Origin: an uncultured Ruminococcus sp.
GTDB lineage: Bacteria > Bacillota > Clostridia > Oscillospirales > Ruminococcaceae
DNA: 64,000 nt
Assembly: GCF_946415235.1 (NCBI RefSeq)
Contig: NZ_CAMKRR010000007.1
Span: 1 to 64,000, forward strand
Reading direction: 5' to 3'
A program made the position numbers and the translations under genes. The notes under the pieces are model-generated. The model was not told the DNA's origin. It did no database searches and saw only the letters and a list, made by a program, of their open reading frames with translations. Below are positions 36,440 to 45,641 of the stretch, piece after piece (positions within the stretch are counted from its first letter, which is position 1; the number at the start of each line of letters is the position of its first letter).

Positions 36440-37264
36440 TCACTGTAGTTTTGCGTAAAGCTCGCTCTTTCTGAAACCTGTCTCCTTAGCCACGGCTTTG
36501 CAGGCTTCCGTTGGCTTTTCTCCCATTCCGATAAGCCTGTTCACCTGCTCCATAGCCTGCTCTATGGTTATTTCTTCTCCGCTTCCCTCACGGGCTCCCT
36601 CAAGCACGAGTACGAACTCCCCTTTCGGCTCGTTATCATTATAATACTCCACAGCCTCCGCAAGAGTCAGTCTCAGGACCTCCTCATGCACCTTTGTAAG
36701 CTCGCGGCAGAGCGATATCCTGCGATCTCCGCCGAAAAACTCCGCAAGATCGGACAGAGTTGTTTTCAGCTTGTGGGGCGCTTCATAAAATATCATTGCC
36801 GCCGTTTCGTCACGAAGCATTTCAAGGCGCTCCGCTCGCTCCTTTTTTAGCACAGGTAGAAATCCCTCAAAGGTAAAGCGGCGGATACTGAGCCCCGATA
36901 CTGCAGCTGCCGAAACTACGGCGCTGGGTCCCGGAACTACCCTGATGTCTATATTGTTCTCGGCACAGAGCTTTACAAGGACTTCACCGGGGTCGGAAAT
37001 ACATGGCATACCTGCGTCGGTAACAATACCGCAGCTCTCACCTGCGAGAAGCCTGTCGATTATGCGCTGTGCATCGGCTTTTGAACTATGCTCATGGAAA
37101 CTTATGAGCTGCTTTTTTATCTCAAAGCGATTTAGCAGCTTCAGTGTGACTCTCGTATCCTCAGCACAGATAAAATCCACAGCTTTAAGGGTATCGAGCT
37201 GCCTTATCGTTATATCATCAAGATTTCCTATGGGTGTTCCGATAACGTAAAATGTTCCGCTCAT
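36440..37264 (-). CDS. rsmI: 16S rRNA (cytidine-1402 2'-O)-methyltransferase
   Basis: A 274-residue tetrapyrrole-methylase-fold enzyme that methylates C1402 in the decoding centre. It shows VIGTPIGNLDD at the start, CEDTRVTLKLLN, TDAGMPCISDPG and YEAPHKL. ATG 37264 follows AAAGGAG and overlaps the trmN6-like stop as ATGA. An upstream in-frame extension has no family match. Confidence 0.95.
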   Translation of the reverse strand: MSGTFYVIGTPIGNLDDITIRQLDTLKAVDFICAEDTRVTLKLLNRFEIKKQLISFHEHSSKADAQRIIDRLLAGESCGIVTDAGMPCISDPGEVLVKLCAENNIDIRVVPGPSAVVSAAAVSGLSIRRFTFEGFLPVLKKERAERLEMLRDETAAMIFYEAPHKLKTTLSDLAEFFGGDRRISLCRELTKVHEEVLRLTLAEAVEYYNDNEPKGEFVLVLEGAREGSGEEITIEQAMEQVNRLIGMGEKPTEACKAVAKETGFRKSELYAKLQ

Positions 37265-37983
37265 AGCTGCTCCTTTCCTGTGTCGTATATCTTCTGAAGC
37301 TCTTCCGAAAAACCGTCCCCGCTTCGTATGTAGAGCTGAGGCTCGACCTTCATGAACGGCTTTGAACCCTTTTTTCCCTCGATAAGGAACAGCCATGGAG
37401 CTTCATCGGCGTTTTTCGATACGAAACGAAGTCTTTTCGGCTCTATATCGTGGCTTTTCATTGCAAATACAACGTCGCTCAGACGCTCGGGACGGTTGCA
37501 GACACATAGTCTGCCGCCGAATTTCAGCAGCTTCCGAGCAGCCTCGCATACGTCATCTATGGTGCACATGATCTCGTGGCGGGCTATCTTCTGAGCCGTT
37601 ATGATGCTCTGAAAGCCTGCATTGTTCACCTTATACGGCGGATTGCAGGTCACAAGGTCGAGCTGACCGAGAGGCGCCCCATCCCACAGCTCCTTAAGGT
37701 CGGCGCACACAGGAACTACCCCTGAAGTCTCGCTCCTTTCAAGTCCGAGACGGAGCTGCTCAACAGCTCCCTCCTGTATATCCACGGCATAGGTTATCTG
37801 CGGCGGCATTTTCTTCTGCATGATGAGAGGTATTATACCGCAGCCCGTACCGAGGTCGCAGACCTTGTCCTTGGCACGGTACTGTGAGAAGTCTGCCAGC
37901 AGGAAGGCGTCCGTGCCGAAGCGGTGATCGCTGCTGGCGCAGACGTAAATTTTATCAGTTAGCTTTTCATATTTGTATTCCAT
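37261..37983 (-). CDS. TrmN6-like tRNA(Val) adenine-37 N6-methyltransferase
   Basis: A 240-residue SAM-dependent methyltransferase with motif I DLGTGCGIIPL (about 43-53) and the amino-methyltransferase motif NPPY. It begins FGTDAFLLADF, typical of YfiC/TrmN6. It stands directly before rsmI, a common clostridial order. Confidence 0.9.
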   Translation of the reverse strand: MEYKYEKLTDKIYVCASSDHRFGTDAFLLADFSQYRAKDKVCDLGTGCGIIPLIMQKKMPPQITYAVDIQEGAVEQLRLGLERSETSGVVPVCADLKELWDGAPLGQLDLVTCNPPYKVNNAGFQSIITAQKIARHEIMCTIDDVCEAARKLLKFGGRLCVCNRPERLSDVVFAMKSHDIEPKRLRFVSKNADEAPWLFLIEGKKGSKPFMKVEPQLYIRSGDGFSEELQKIYDTGKEQL

Positions 37984-37984
37984 T

Positions 37985-38389
37985 TTATTTTCCCTTTAGC
38001 TTTTCCACATTCAGATAAAGCAGATTGTCAGGTAAGAACTCATTGTTTATGTAACATCTGAAGTCATGGGAGATATATTTTCCGAATCTCTGCCAAACTT
38101 CACCGTCATCTGTAAGGTATTCAAGCACAGTCACTTCCACGGCGTTTACAACATCTTTGTCGCCTTTCCGCCACATTTCCTCGATCACGCTGCAGTAAAG
38201 TCTTATCACATCAGGGCTTTGATCTGATTTAAGCAGCACCGTAAAAGGGATGTCTGTCATATCTCCTGCCAGAACGTGCAGCAGTACTTTTCCGTACATT
38301 TCCATATGCCTGTCATATATCTTTCTGCCGTCGGGAAACTTTTCGGCAAGCATTTCCGCACATTCATTTATATCCATTTTTTCACTCAT
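37985..38389 (-). CDS. Conserved-looking soluble protein, unknown function
   Basis: A 134-residue helical, acidic protein without signal peptide or membrane segment (MSEKMDINECAEMLAEKFPDG, shown in part as INECAEML). I do not recognise a named family. It lies 14 bp after the hydrolase-GNAT gene and 1 bp before the trmN6-like gene, so it is co-transcribed. Confidence 0.65.
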   Translation of the reverse strand: MSEKMDINECAEMLAEKFPDGRKIYDRHMEMYGKVLLHVLAGDMTDIPFTVLLKSDQSPDVIRLYCSVIEEMWRKGDKDVVNAVEVTVLEYLTDDGEVWQRFGKYISHDFRCYINNEFLPDNLLYLNVEKLKGK

Positions 38390-38403
38390 GATATCTCAAC
38401 GCT

Positions 38404-39414
38404 TTATCTTTTCATCATTACAAGGTATTCTGTAGTTCCTTCTTCATATTTCTTTATATCTGTAAGGTGAAAACCATGCGCTTCGTAGAAGCGGACAGCA
38501 TCAGTGTTTTTTTCTATTGTCCATAAATAATTGACTGAATAGTTTTCTTTGGCATATTTGATCAATTCCGAGCCGACTCCCTGACCCTGAAAGAAATGAT
38601 CGACATATAATTCGAGGATCTCTTCTTTCTCTATGCGGATAAGCCCTTTTACAATACCGTCATCGTACAGGAACATATTGTTAAGAAAGCCGCTTTCAAT
38701 GTACTTTTTAGCAACAGGAAGCACTTGTAATTCACCGAATGAATATGCGTCGTCATTAAATATCGAGCGATACTTCATTCTTTTTGCAAACACAAGTATC
38801 TCCGCGATTCTCGAAGCGTCTTCTTCTGAAGCCCTTCTGATATGTGGCTCATTAACCCTGCTGATTTTTGGCATATCATCGCTGTTATGTATCATATCAA
38901 GGGCTTCTGCCATTTTTACGCACTTTGCATACCTGTTCTTCCACATGAATTCGTTATAGTAGCGGCAGGTCTGCTCCGCCGTCATAAATTCATTATCAAA
39001 GGTGGAGTTGCAGTATTCGGGAACTATCATCTCAAAACCATGCTCAAAACCGCACTTAACTGTTGCATCTATGCAGTAATCCGTCTGCAAGCCCGTAACT
39101 ATTAGCCGTTTCACGCCTTTTTTATGAAGATATCCAAGCAATCCGCTGTCACGGAAGGGACTGTTCACAAACTTATCGAAAAACCGCTCCCCAGCTTCGG
39201 GAGCAAAGCCGCTGTAGATATCAAAGCCTGTATTGCCCTTTGATAGGGACTGACCCTTTCCGTCGTCATGGCGGACATATATGACCTCAACACCTTTTTT
39301 TCGGGCTTCGGCTATGAGAGTACGGACATTCGGGATAAAACTGTCAAAGGCATACAGCTTTTCCGTGGTTATGAGCTCCTGCGCGTCTATAACAAGAAGT
39401 GCTGTTTTCGTCAT
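38404..39414 (-). CDS. Isochorismatase-like cysteine hydrolase fused to GNAT acetyltransferase
   Basis: A 336-residue soluble protein. Residues 1-185 form a cysteine hydrolase (ALLVIDAQE with catalytic Asp, VKRLIVTGLQTDYCIDATV with catalytic Cys), related to nicotinamidase and isochorismatase-like amidases. Residues 195-336 form a GNAT domain (IRRASEEDASRI, FFQGQGVGSELI, YEAHGFHLT). No internal start site is seen at the junction. It overlaps mnmA by 4 bp. The substrate is unknown. Confidence 0.85.
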   Translation of the reverse strand: MTKTALLVIDAQELITTEKLYAFDSFIPNVRTLIAEARKKGVEVIYVRHDDGKGQSLSKGNTGFDIYSGFAPEAGERFFDKFVNSPFRDSGLLGYLHKKGVKRLIVTGLQTDYCIDATVKCGFEHGFEMIVPEYCNSTFDNEFMTAEQTCRYYNEFMWKNRYAKCVKMAEALDMIHNSDDMPKISRVNEPHIRRASEEDASRIAEILVFAKRMKYRSIFNDDAYSFGELQVLPVAKKYIESGFLNNMFLYDDGIVKGLIRIEKEEILELYVDHFFQGQGVGSELIKYAKENYSVNYLWTIEKNTDAVRFYEAHGFHLTDIKKYEEGTTEYLVMMKR

Positions 39415-40487
39415 TTTATAGTTCCTCCGCCCACAACGATATCACCGTCGTACAGAACTACCGCCTGCCCGCTTGTGACAGCCCTTTGCGGCTCGTCAAA
39501 TTCCACCATGTACTCACCATTTCCCATATATGAAACGACTGCAGGCTGCTCCTGCTGACTGTAGCGCGTCTTTGCGGTAACACGCATGGGCGATTCCAGC
39601 TTTTCCACGGATATAAGGTTGAAGTCATCGGCAATTAGGCTTTTTGTGTACAGGTCGGCTTCTTCTCCGATAGTGACCGTATTCGCCTCAATATCCTTTC
39701 TTACCACGTAGGCAGGATGTCCGAGAGCAATACCGAGTCCCTTTCGCTGACCGATAGTATAATTGATGATGCCCCTGTGCTCACCGAGCACATTGCCGTT
39801 CATATCCACAAAGCTTCCGCAGGGCGTATCACAGCCTGTAAATCTGCGTATAAAGGCTGCGTAGTCACCGTCGGGGACAAAGCAGATATCCTGACTGTCA
39901 GGCTTTTGTGAATTTACGAGACCTGCGGACTCGGCAAGCTCCCTTACCTGAGTTTTTTCAAGCTTGCCAAGAGGCAGAAGAGTATGTGCAAGCTGCTCCT
40001 GAGTAAGCGCATACAGCACATAGGTCTGATCCTTGCTGCGGTCCTTTGAGCGCTTGAGCAGATAACGTCCCCTGTTTTCATCATACTCAACCACCGCATA
40101 ATGTCCCGTAGCTATATAGTCATAGCCCAGCTCCTGCGCTCTGCGGAGCATTTTATCGAATTTCACATGGCGGTTGCACTCGATACACGGATTCGGCGTC
40201 ATGCCGCGGAGGTAGCTGTCCGCAAACTGCTTCATTACGTGCTCACGGAAGTTATCCCTGAAATTGAACACAAGATGCTCAAAACCGAGCCTGTATGCAA
40301 CGCTCCTTGCGTCCTCCACATCGGAAAGCGCACAGCAGGTCTTGCCCTCCTTCTTTGCTTCGGATATATCCTCATCGGAAAAAAGCTTTAAAGTTACTCC
40401 CATGACCTCATAGCCGCTGTCACGCAGCAGCATAGCTGCCACGGAGCTGTCAACTCCGCCGCTCATTCCAACCATAACCTTTTTCAT
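39411..40487 (-). CDS. mnmA: tRNA-specific 2-thiouridylase
   Basis: A 358-residue enzyme that puts sulfur on U34 of Glu, Gln and Lys tRNAs. It has the PP-loop GMSGGVDSSVAA and the catalytic cysteines in NPCIECNRHVKF and QDICFVPDGDY. The length is standard. Confidence 0.96.
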   Translation of the reverse strand: MKKVMVGMSGGVDSSVAAMLLRDSGYEVMGVTLKLFSDEDISEAKKEGKTCCALSDVEDARSVAYRLGFEHLVFNFRDNFREHVMKQFADSYLRGMTPNPCIECNRHVKFDKMLRRAQELGYDYIATGHYAVVEYDENRGRYLLKRSKDRSKDQTYVLYALTQEQLAHTLLPLGKLEKTQVRELAESAGLVNSQKPDSQDICFVPDGDYAAFIRRFTGCDTPCGSFVDMNGNVLGEHRGIINYTIGQRKGLGIALGHPAYVVRKDIEANTVTIGEEADLYTKSLIADDFNLISVEKLESPMRVTAKTRYSQQEQPAVVSYMGNGEYMVEFDEPQRAVTSGQAVVLYDGDIVVGGGTIK

Positions 40488-40503
40488 TTATCCGCTCCTC
40501 CCG

Positions 40504-40528
40504 AAAAAGCAGCGGCGAACCTCGCCGC
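40504..40528 (-). terminator. Terminator-like hairpin between the HAD gene and mnmA
   Basis: GCGGCG/CGCCGC with a 5-nt loop, then GCTTTTT on the minus strand, directly after the HAD stop codon. It may partly end transcription before mnmA. Confidence 0.55.
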
Positions 40529-40529
40529 C

Positions 40530-41177
40530 TTAAACTATGTTCATTATCTCGTCCATTGAATCCACGTAATAGTCCGAAAGCGCTATAATACTGCTCCTGT
40601 CGGCTTCCGCCACGCTGTCGTAGACTCCGCAGACCGTAAAACCCGCTTCCTTTGCCGTTTCTATGCAGTGAAGCGAATCCTCCACCACAAGCACCTCACG
40701 CGGCTCAGCTCCGAAGTACTCCGCACCTCCGAGAAAAATATCGGGGAAATTCTTTCCTGCGGGATATTCCACATCTGTGAGCAGAAAGCGGAAACGGTCA
40801 TATATCCCGCAGCGCTTCAGCGCTGCTTCCGCAAGCCTCTTGTATGTAGCAGTAGCGATACCGTAGGGTATACCGCGGCTGTCAAGGTAGTCAAGAAGCT
40901 CCTCTACATGAGGCTTCAGAGGTATCTGCTCCTCATAGCGCTCCCTGACCATATCCTCTATGCGCCATATAACGTACTCTTTTGTGCATTTCAGCCCGAA
41001 CCTGTCTATGAAGTACTGCGACGACTCGTCAACAGTCATTTTCTTTACCACATCCGATACCTCGGCGGGCGGGTCGGTTATTCCGTTCTCTATGAGAAAT
41101 TCGCGGTCTATGCTGCTCCATACAGTCATGGAATCAAGCAAAGTACCGTCAAGATCAAAAATTATTCCCTTTATCAT
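40530..41177 (-). CDS. HAD-family hydrolase, beta-phosphoglucomutase-like
   Basis: A 215-residue HAD phosphatase: DLDGTLLDS (residues 8-16), a helical cap (about 18-85), ATATYKR, and VVEDSLHCIE. It may act on sugar phosphates as phosphatase or mutase. It starts 15 bp after the tmcAL stop. Confidence 0.88.
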   Translation of the reverse strand: MIKGIIFDLDGTLLDSMTVWSSIDREFLIENGITDPPAEVSDVVKKMTVDESSQYFIDRFGLKCTKEYVIWRIEDMVRERYEEQIPLKPHVEELLDYLDSRGIPYGIATATYKRLAEAALKRCGIYDRFRFLLTDVEYPAGKNFPDIFLGGAEYFGAEPREVLVVEDSLHCIETAKEAGFTVCGVYDSVAEADRSSIIALSDYYVDSMDEIMNIV

Positions 41178-41192
41178 TTAGACTCCCGTTTT

Positions 41193-42386
41193 TTATTCCA
41201 TATCTATCATTATTTTTGCCCTGTAATCCTTTTCGGCGGAGGTAACTGTCTCAAGTGCGAGGCCGTAAATATCCGAAGCTCTTATCTCGAGCTCCGCAAA
41301 GCGCTCCGCAGTATCGCTGAGCTGCGAAAGCTTTGCAATAGACGATGCAAAGGGTATCTTTGCCTTGTCCTTTGCACGGGCAAGCACCTCCCTGCCCCTC
41401 TCATTGAAAGCAAGTATCCTGCCATAAGGCGGGAGCTGCTTCATATCCTCCTTTGTAACGCCGATGAGAAGATCGAGCATTATCCTTCTTATTCTTGCCA
41501 TTGTGTATCTCTTGGTCTTGACCGTGAAAAGCAGCTCGTCTATCGAGCCAGCCATCCTTGCGCCGTAGATCCTGTGCTCAAGCCCCTGTCCTACGTCGCA
41601 TATCTGCTCTATTTCCTCGATCGTGCTGCTTCTCAGCTTATACAGCATTACTCTTTCGAGCCTGTTCAGTGAGGCGATCTCTCCCTTTGATACGGCAGTT
41701 TTCACAGCTTCTGCCCACTCAGGCGTCATGAACTCGTCCACAGGAGCTCCGCGGCCGATCATATCGCGTATATTTGAAGCGCTTGCAAAGCCGTTTTCGG
41801 TCTCGCCGCAGTCATGGGGAGCGTTTATGCGCTTTACCGTAAAGGGCTTCATATGCGAACCGAACTTCTTCAATGCGCGTAGATATTCCACGGCAAGGGT
41901 ATTGTTAGGCTCGGCGATTATCGCCGCTGCCTCTGCGTCGTAGCCGTTCACCACGGAGTTAAGTGCCCGCGGATAGGTATAGCCCTTTTCCATTATGCTC
42001 CTTATCTCTTCGGCGTGAGTTAAAGCAGCATTATCCACTGTTTCCATGGCTTTCAGCAGTTTTTCCGTGTCGCCGCACTCGCTGCCGAAGGAGAGCTCGT
42101 CAACAGCTCCGAGAGAATCGAGAAGATATACCGCTCCCGAAGCAAAATTCTCGGCGGAAGCAAGACAATACTGAACAGGAAGCTCTATCACAAGGTCTGC
42201 TCCCGAGCGGACGGCAAGACGGGCTCTTTCAAGCTTGTCTATGACCGCAACATCACCGCGCTGGACAAAATTGCCGCTCATTACCGCAGCTACGTGAGTA
42301 GCTCCGTTTTCACGGGTCCTGCGTATATGGTAAAGATGTCCGTTGTGGAAGGGATTATATTCGCAAACTATACCGCTGACTTTCAT
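41193..42386 (-). CDS. tmcAL: tRNA(Met) cytidine acetate ligase
   Basis: A 397-residue enzyme that makes N4-acetylcytidine at the wobble position of elongator tRNA(Met) from acetate and ATP. It has the nucleotidyltransferase motif GIVCEYNPFHNGHLYHI and the internal EPNNTLAVEYL and ASNIRDMI regions. ATG 42386 follows GAGAGGTAG. It stands divergent from acetate kinase, 259 bp away. Confidence 0.93.
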   Translation of the reverse strand: MKVSGIVCEYNPFHNGHLYHIRRTRENGATHVAAVMSGNFVQRGDVAVIDKLERARLAVRSGADLVIELPVQYCLASAENFASGAVYLLDSLGAVDELSFGSECGDTEKLLKAMETVDNAALTHAEEIRSIMEKGYTYPRALNSVVNGYDAEAAAIIAEPNNTLAVEYLRALKKFGSHMKPFTVKRINAPHDCGETENGFASASNIRDMIGRGAPVDEFMTPEWAEAVKTAVSKGEIASLNRLERVMLYKLRSSTIEEIEQICDVGQGLEHRIYGARMAGSIDELLFTVKTKRYTMARIRRIMLDLLIGVTKEDMKQLPPYGRILAFNERGREVLARAKDKAKIPFASSIAKLSQLSDTAERFAELEIRASDIYGLALETVTSAEKDYRAKIMIDME

Positions 42387-42579
42387 TTTACTACCTCTCC
42401 TGCCAAATTTCAATGATTTGAACTTATTTTTTATTTCCTCTACATATTATTTATGGATTTTTCATCCGTTTTGGGCGTTTTGTTAAACGGAGCCCTCATT
42501 TTTTGCTGTATCCGAAGCATAAAATGCTCATTTTTATACTGCTTTTTACCCTGTATTATCATCTTTTCAAAAAAAATAC

Positions 42580-42607
42580 TTGCAATTTTCCAAAAATAGT
42601 ATATAAT
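42580..42607 (+). promoter_or_regulatory. Promoter of ackA
   Basis: TTGCAA and TATAAT with 16-bp spacing, about 40 bp upstream of the start. The rest of the 42387-42645 gap is AT-rich, with a small GGGC/GCCC repeat near 42470-42500; I see no gene in it. Confidence 0.65.
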
Positions 42608-42645
42608 AATATATGCAAAATATTTTTTGAAAGGAATTTTAATAT

Positions 42646-43845
42646 ATGATCATCTTAGTTGTTAATGCGGGAAGCTCTTCCCTGAAGTATCAGCTCATCG
42701 ACATGAGTGATGAAAGCGTTATCGCAAAGGGTAACTGCGACCGTATCGGTATCGACGGACATATCAGCCACAAGACTGCCGACGGAAGAAAGCTTGATGA
42801 GGACTGTGCATTCCCGACTCACACAGAAGCATTCATGAAGCTGGTCGACTGCCTTACAAAGGGCGACGCAAAGGTTATTGACAGTATGGATGCTATTTCT
42901 GCTGTTGGTCACAGAATAGTACAGGGCGCAGACGTTTTCGACAAGTCTGTTCTCGTTACAGATGAAGTTATTGATAAGATAGACGAGCTCCGCGAGCTTG
43001 CTCCCGTACATAATCACGCTCATGCCCTCGCTCTCAGAGCCTGCAAGAGCGTAATCCCCGCAAATGTACCTCAGGTAGTTGTATTCGATACAGCTTTCCA
43101 CCAGACAATGCCTCCCAAGGCTTTCATGTTCGGTCTCCCATACGAGGACTATGAGAAGCTCCACGTAAGAAAGTACGGCTTCCACGGCACATCTCACAGA
43201 TTCGTATCCAAGGCTCTTGCAGAGGCAATGGGCAAGGACGTCAAGGACCTCAAGATCGTTTCATGTCACCTCGGAAACGGTTCTTCCATCACAGCTGTTG
43301 ACGGCGGCAAGTCAGTAGACACATCTATGGGCTTCACACCTCTCGACGGTGTAGTAATGGGTACAAGAACAGGTTCCGTAGATCCTTCTGCTGTTACATT
43401 TGTTGCTGACAAGCACGGATTTACTCCTTCACAGATGAGCGAGTACATGAACAAGAAGTCAGGCTTCCTCGGAGTATCGGGTGTAGGTTCTGATAACAGA
43501 GACATTCAGGAAGCTGCAAACAACGGCAACAAGAAGGCTCAGCTCGTTTCCGATATGCTCGCATATGAGATACAGAAGTACATCGGTGCATACACTGCTG
43601 CAATGAACGGTGTAGATGCTGTTCTCTTCACAGGCGGTATCGGCGAGAACTCATGGGAAGTAAGAGAGCAGGTATGCCGGAACATGGATTACTTCGGAAT
43701 CAAGATCGACGAAGCTCTCAACCGCACTATCAGAGGCAAGCTCACAAAGATCTCAACTCCCGATTCAAAGATCGAGGTATGGATCGTTCCTACAAATGAG
43801 GAGCTCCTCATCGCAAGAGATACTCTTGCTCTCATTTCCAAGTAA
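42646..43845 (+). CDS. ackA: Acetate kinase
   Basis: A 399-residue ASKHA-fold kinase that makes ATP and acetate from acetyl phosphate, a key step of fermentative energy conservation. It shows VVNAGSSSLKYQL, HNHAHAL, GFTPLDGVVMGTRTG and FTGGIGENS. No pta gene is adjacent. A monocistronic unit between its own promoter and a strong terminator. Confidence 0.97.
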   Translation: MIILVVNAGSSSLKYQLIDMSDESVIAKGNCDRIGIDGHISHKTADGRKLDEDCAFPTHTEAFMKLVDCLTKGDAKVIDSMDAISAVGHRIVQGADVFDKSVLVTDEVIDKIDELRELAPVHNHAHALALRACKSVIPANVPQVVVFDTAFHQTMPPKAFMFGLPYEDYEKLHVRKYGFHGTSHRFVSKALAEAMGKDVKDLKIVSCHLGNGSSITAVDGGKSVDTSMGFTPLDGVVMGTRTGSVDPSAVTFVADKHGFTPSQMSEYMNKKSGFLGVSGVGSDNRDIQEAANNGNKKAQLVSDMLAYEIQKYIGAYTAAMNGVDAVLFTGGIGENSWEVREQVCRNMDYFGIKIDEALNRTIRGKLTKISTPDSKIEVWIVPTNEELLIARDTLALISK

Positions 43846-43875
43846 TTATAACATATCAGGATAAAAAAAGCAACA

Positions 43876-43908
43876 AAGACCTGCACTTAACAGTGCAGGT
43901 CTTCTTTT
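43876..43908 (+). terminator. Terminator of ackA (bidirectional)
   Basis: A 12-bp stem AAGACCTGCACT/AGTGCAGGTCTT with a 4-nt loop and TTTT downstream. Confidence 0.85.
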
Positions 43909-43918
43909 CGGATATCAT

Positions 43919-43946
43919 AAAAGGCGTTCATAAAGAACGCCTTTTT
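43919..43946 (-). terminator. Terminator between convergent ackA and the DUF3737 gene
   Basis: AAAAGGCGTTC/GAACGCCTTTT with a 5-nt loop. It can work in both directions and lies 3 bp from the DUF3737 stop. Confidence 0.85.
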
Positions 43947-43949
43947 GAC

Positions 43950-44810
43950 TTATATGTGACTTCTTACAAGCTCGTCGTGACAGATTATCGTTGTACGCGA
44001 CGGGTCTATCTTGTCCTGTTCAAGTATCACGACTCCGATAGAATCAGCTTTTATTATACCGCCCCTCGGATTTCTTATACTGTCGATATTTCCGATTATC
44101 TCCGCATTCACCATGGAATACTCAAATGCAAATGAAGTATTCGGGAGCTTGCAGTTCTTCATCATAAGATTATCTATATAGCACATTCCCTCACGGCTCT
44201 CGATAGTGCAGTTGATAAGGGAAATATTCTTTGAATTCCAGCCGAAGCACTTGCCCTTTATAGTCGAATTGTAAATAACTACATTTTCGCTGTTCCAGAA
44301 AGCGTCACGGCAGTCTATGACCGAATCGCGCACCGTAACATTGCGGACACCGTCGAAGGCGTATGCACCTGCAAGCTCAAGACCGCTTATCTCCATGCCG
44401 TCGCAGTCCATGGCGAAATAATCGCCGTTTACCTTTACTCTGTCAATGCGTACATTATTGCATTTCCACAATACCTCGTCGCCGTTGGGAAAGCTTACAT
44501 TCCTCAGACTTATACGGTTGCAGCGGCGGAAGCACTTGGGAGCCTCGATGATGATATCATCTGCATTGACCTCCTTTGTGTACCATACAGCCGCTCTGCC
44601 GTCCTCTGTCATCATGCAGTTTTTCATCTTTATCATCTCGCTGTGCCATAACGGGAACTTTGACGAAAAAGTACTGTCTGCAAGCTTTATGTAGCTGCTG
44701 CGCTTAAGCGGAGATTCACCGTAGCCGAATGAAGTACCGCTGATATTGAGTCCATCTGCCTGATAAAGAGCTCTTTCCCCCGAAAAATGCTCATTACGGA
44801 TCTCTTTCAT
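43950..44810 (-). CDS. DUF3737 family right-handed beta-helix protein
   Basis: A 286-residue protein made of repeated short beta strands (many I/V-x-I-x-N/D-C units such as NISLINCTIES and VVIYNSTIKG), the pectate-lyase-like beta-helix of DUF3737. No signal peptide is seen. The family start reads EIRNEHFSGERALY. ATG 44810 follows AAGGAG. The function is unknown in the family as far as I know. Confidence 0.85.
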   Translation of the reverse strand: MKEIRNEHFSGERALYQADGLNISGTSFGYGESPLKRSSYIKLADSTFSSKFPLWHSEMIKMKNCMMTEDGRAAVWYTKEVNADDIIIEAPKCFRRCNRISLRNVSFPNGDEVLWKCNNVRIDRVKVNGDYFAMDCDGMEISGLELAGAYAFDGVRNVTVRDSVIDCRDAFWNSENVVIYNSTIKGKCFGWNSKNISLINCTIESREGMCYIDNLMMKNCKLPNTSFAFEYSMVNAEIIGNIDSIRNPRGGIIKADSIGVVILEQDKIDPSRTTIICHDELVRSHI

Positions 44811-44870
44811 AAATCTCACTCCTTATTCCTTATCATTAAGACATTAAAATATCCAATGATTTCATATTGT

Positions 44871-44899
44871 ATTATATCACACTTTTTGTCTAAAAGCAA
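44871..44899 (-). promoter_or_regulatory. Promoter of the DUF3737 gene
   Basis: TTGCTT and TATAAT with 17-bp spacing on the minus strand, 60 bp upstream of the start. Confidence 0.5.
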
Positions 44900-44998
44900 C
44901 ATTAATTCTAAAATAAAACTTAACTAATTGTTAATGACGCAAAAGAGATAACAATAACTTATTTATTTTACATTTTACATCTTTTTGATGTGCAACGC

Positions 44999-45027
44999 TT
45001 TACATATGTGCTCCGTATGTGTATAAT
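44999..45027 (+). promoter_or_regulatory. Promoter of the first ECF sigma operon
   Basis: TTTACA and TATAAT with 17-bp spacing, 48 bp upstream of the sigma gene. It looks like a sigma-A promoter, not an autoregulated ECF promoter. Confidence 0.65.
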
Positions 45028-45074
45028 GAAAGCAGAACGTATACGCAAAGCTTTTTATACAAGGGGGTGGGACA

Positions 45075-45629
45075 ATGAGTGAACACGAAATAAAGCTGAT
45101 GCTGCAAAAATCGAAAAATGACGGCTTTAAAGCCTTGTTTGACGAGTACTGGAGCTACGTATATACCATTGTGTACAACACTCTGCGCGGTATGGCAAGC
45201 CGCAGCGATATCGAGGACTGCACGGCGGATGTTCTCAGCGATGTGGCTCTGAGCTACAACGCTGACCATGCAGGCTCTCTCAAGGCATATATCGGAACTT
45301 CCGCAAAGCGTCGGGCGATAGACATGAAGCGCTCTATTTCATCAAAGAAAAATGTCCCGCTCAATGACGAAGGCTCTCCCGAGCTGCCGTCCGACGTTGA
45401 TCTCGAAGCACAAGCCGAAAGATCAAGCATATCCGCTATACTGCTCCGTAAGATAGAAGAGCTGGGCGAACCCGACTCCTCGATAATAATACAGAAGTAC
45501 TTCTACGACCGAAGCTCTGCCGAGACAGCAAAGGTACTCGGAATGAATCCCATAACCGTTAGGAGCAGACTGCACAGGGCACTGAAAAAGCTGAAAGCAG
45601 CTCTTGCGGATATGGATATCACATTGTAA
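45075..45629 (+). CDS. ECF-type RNA polymerase sigma factor
   Basis: A 184-residue sigma-70-family protein with region 2 (about 17-80, FKALFDEYWSYVYTIVYNTLRG and DIEDCTADVLSD, each visible in part) and region 4 with a helix-turn-helix (SSAETAKVLGMNPITVRSRLHRAL in part). AAGGGGGTGGG precedes the ATG. It lies 12 bp before a membrane protein with anti-sigma architecture, forming a sensing pair. Confidence 0.88.
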   Translation: MSEHEIKLMLQKSKNDGFKALFDEYWSYVYTIVYNTLRGMASRSDIEDCTADVLSDVALSYNADHAGSLKAYIGTSAKRRAIDMKRSISSKKNVPLNDEGSPELPSDVDLEAQAERSSISAILLRKIEELGEPDSSIIIQKYFYDRSSAETAKVLGMNPITVRSRLHRALKKLKAALADMDITL

Positions 45630-45641
45630 AGGAGGATAATT

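Noticed and set aside
42470-42510. Possible terminator or riboswitch upstream of ackA
   Set aside because: Only a 4-bp GC core (GGGC/GCCC) pairs, too little to call a functional structure.
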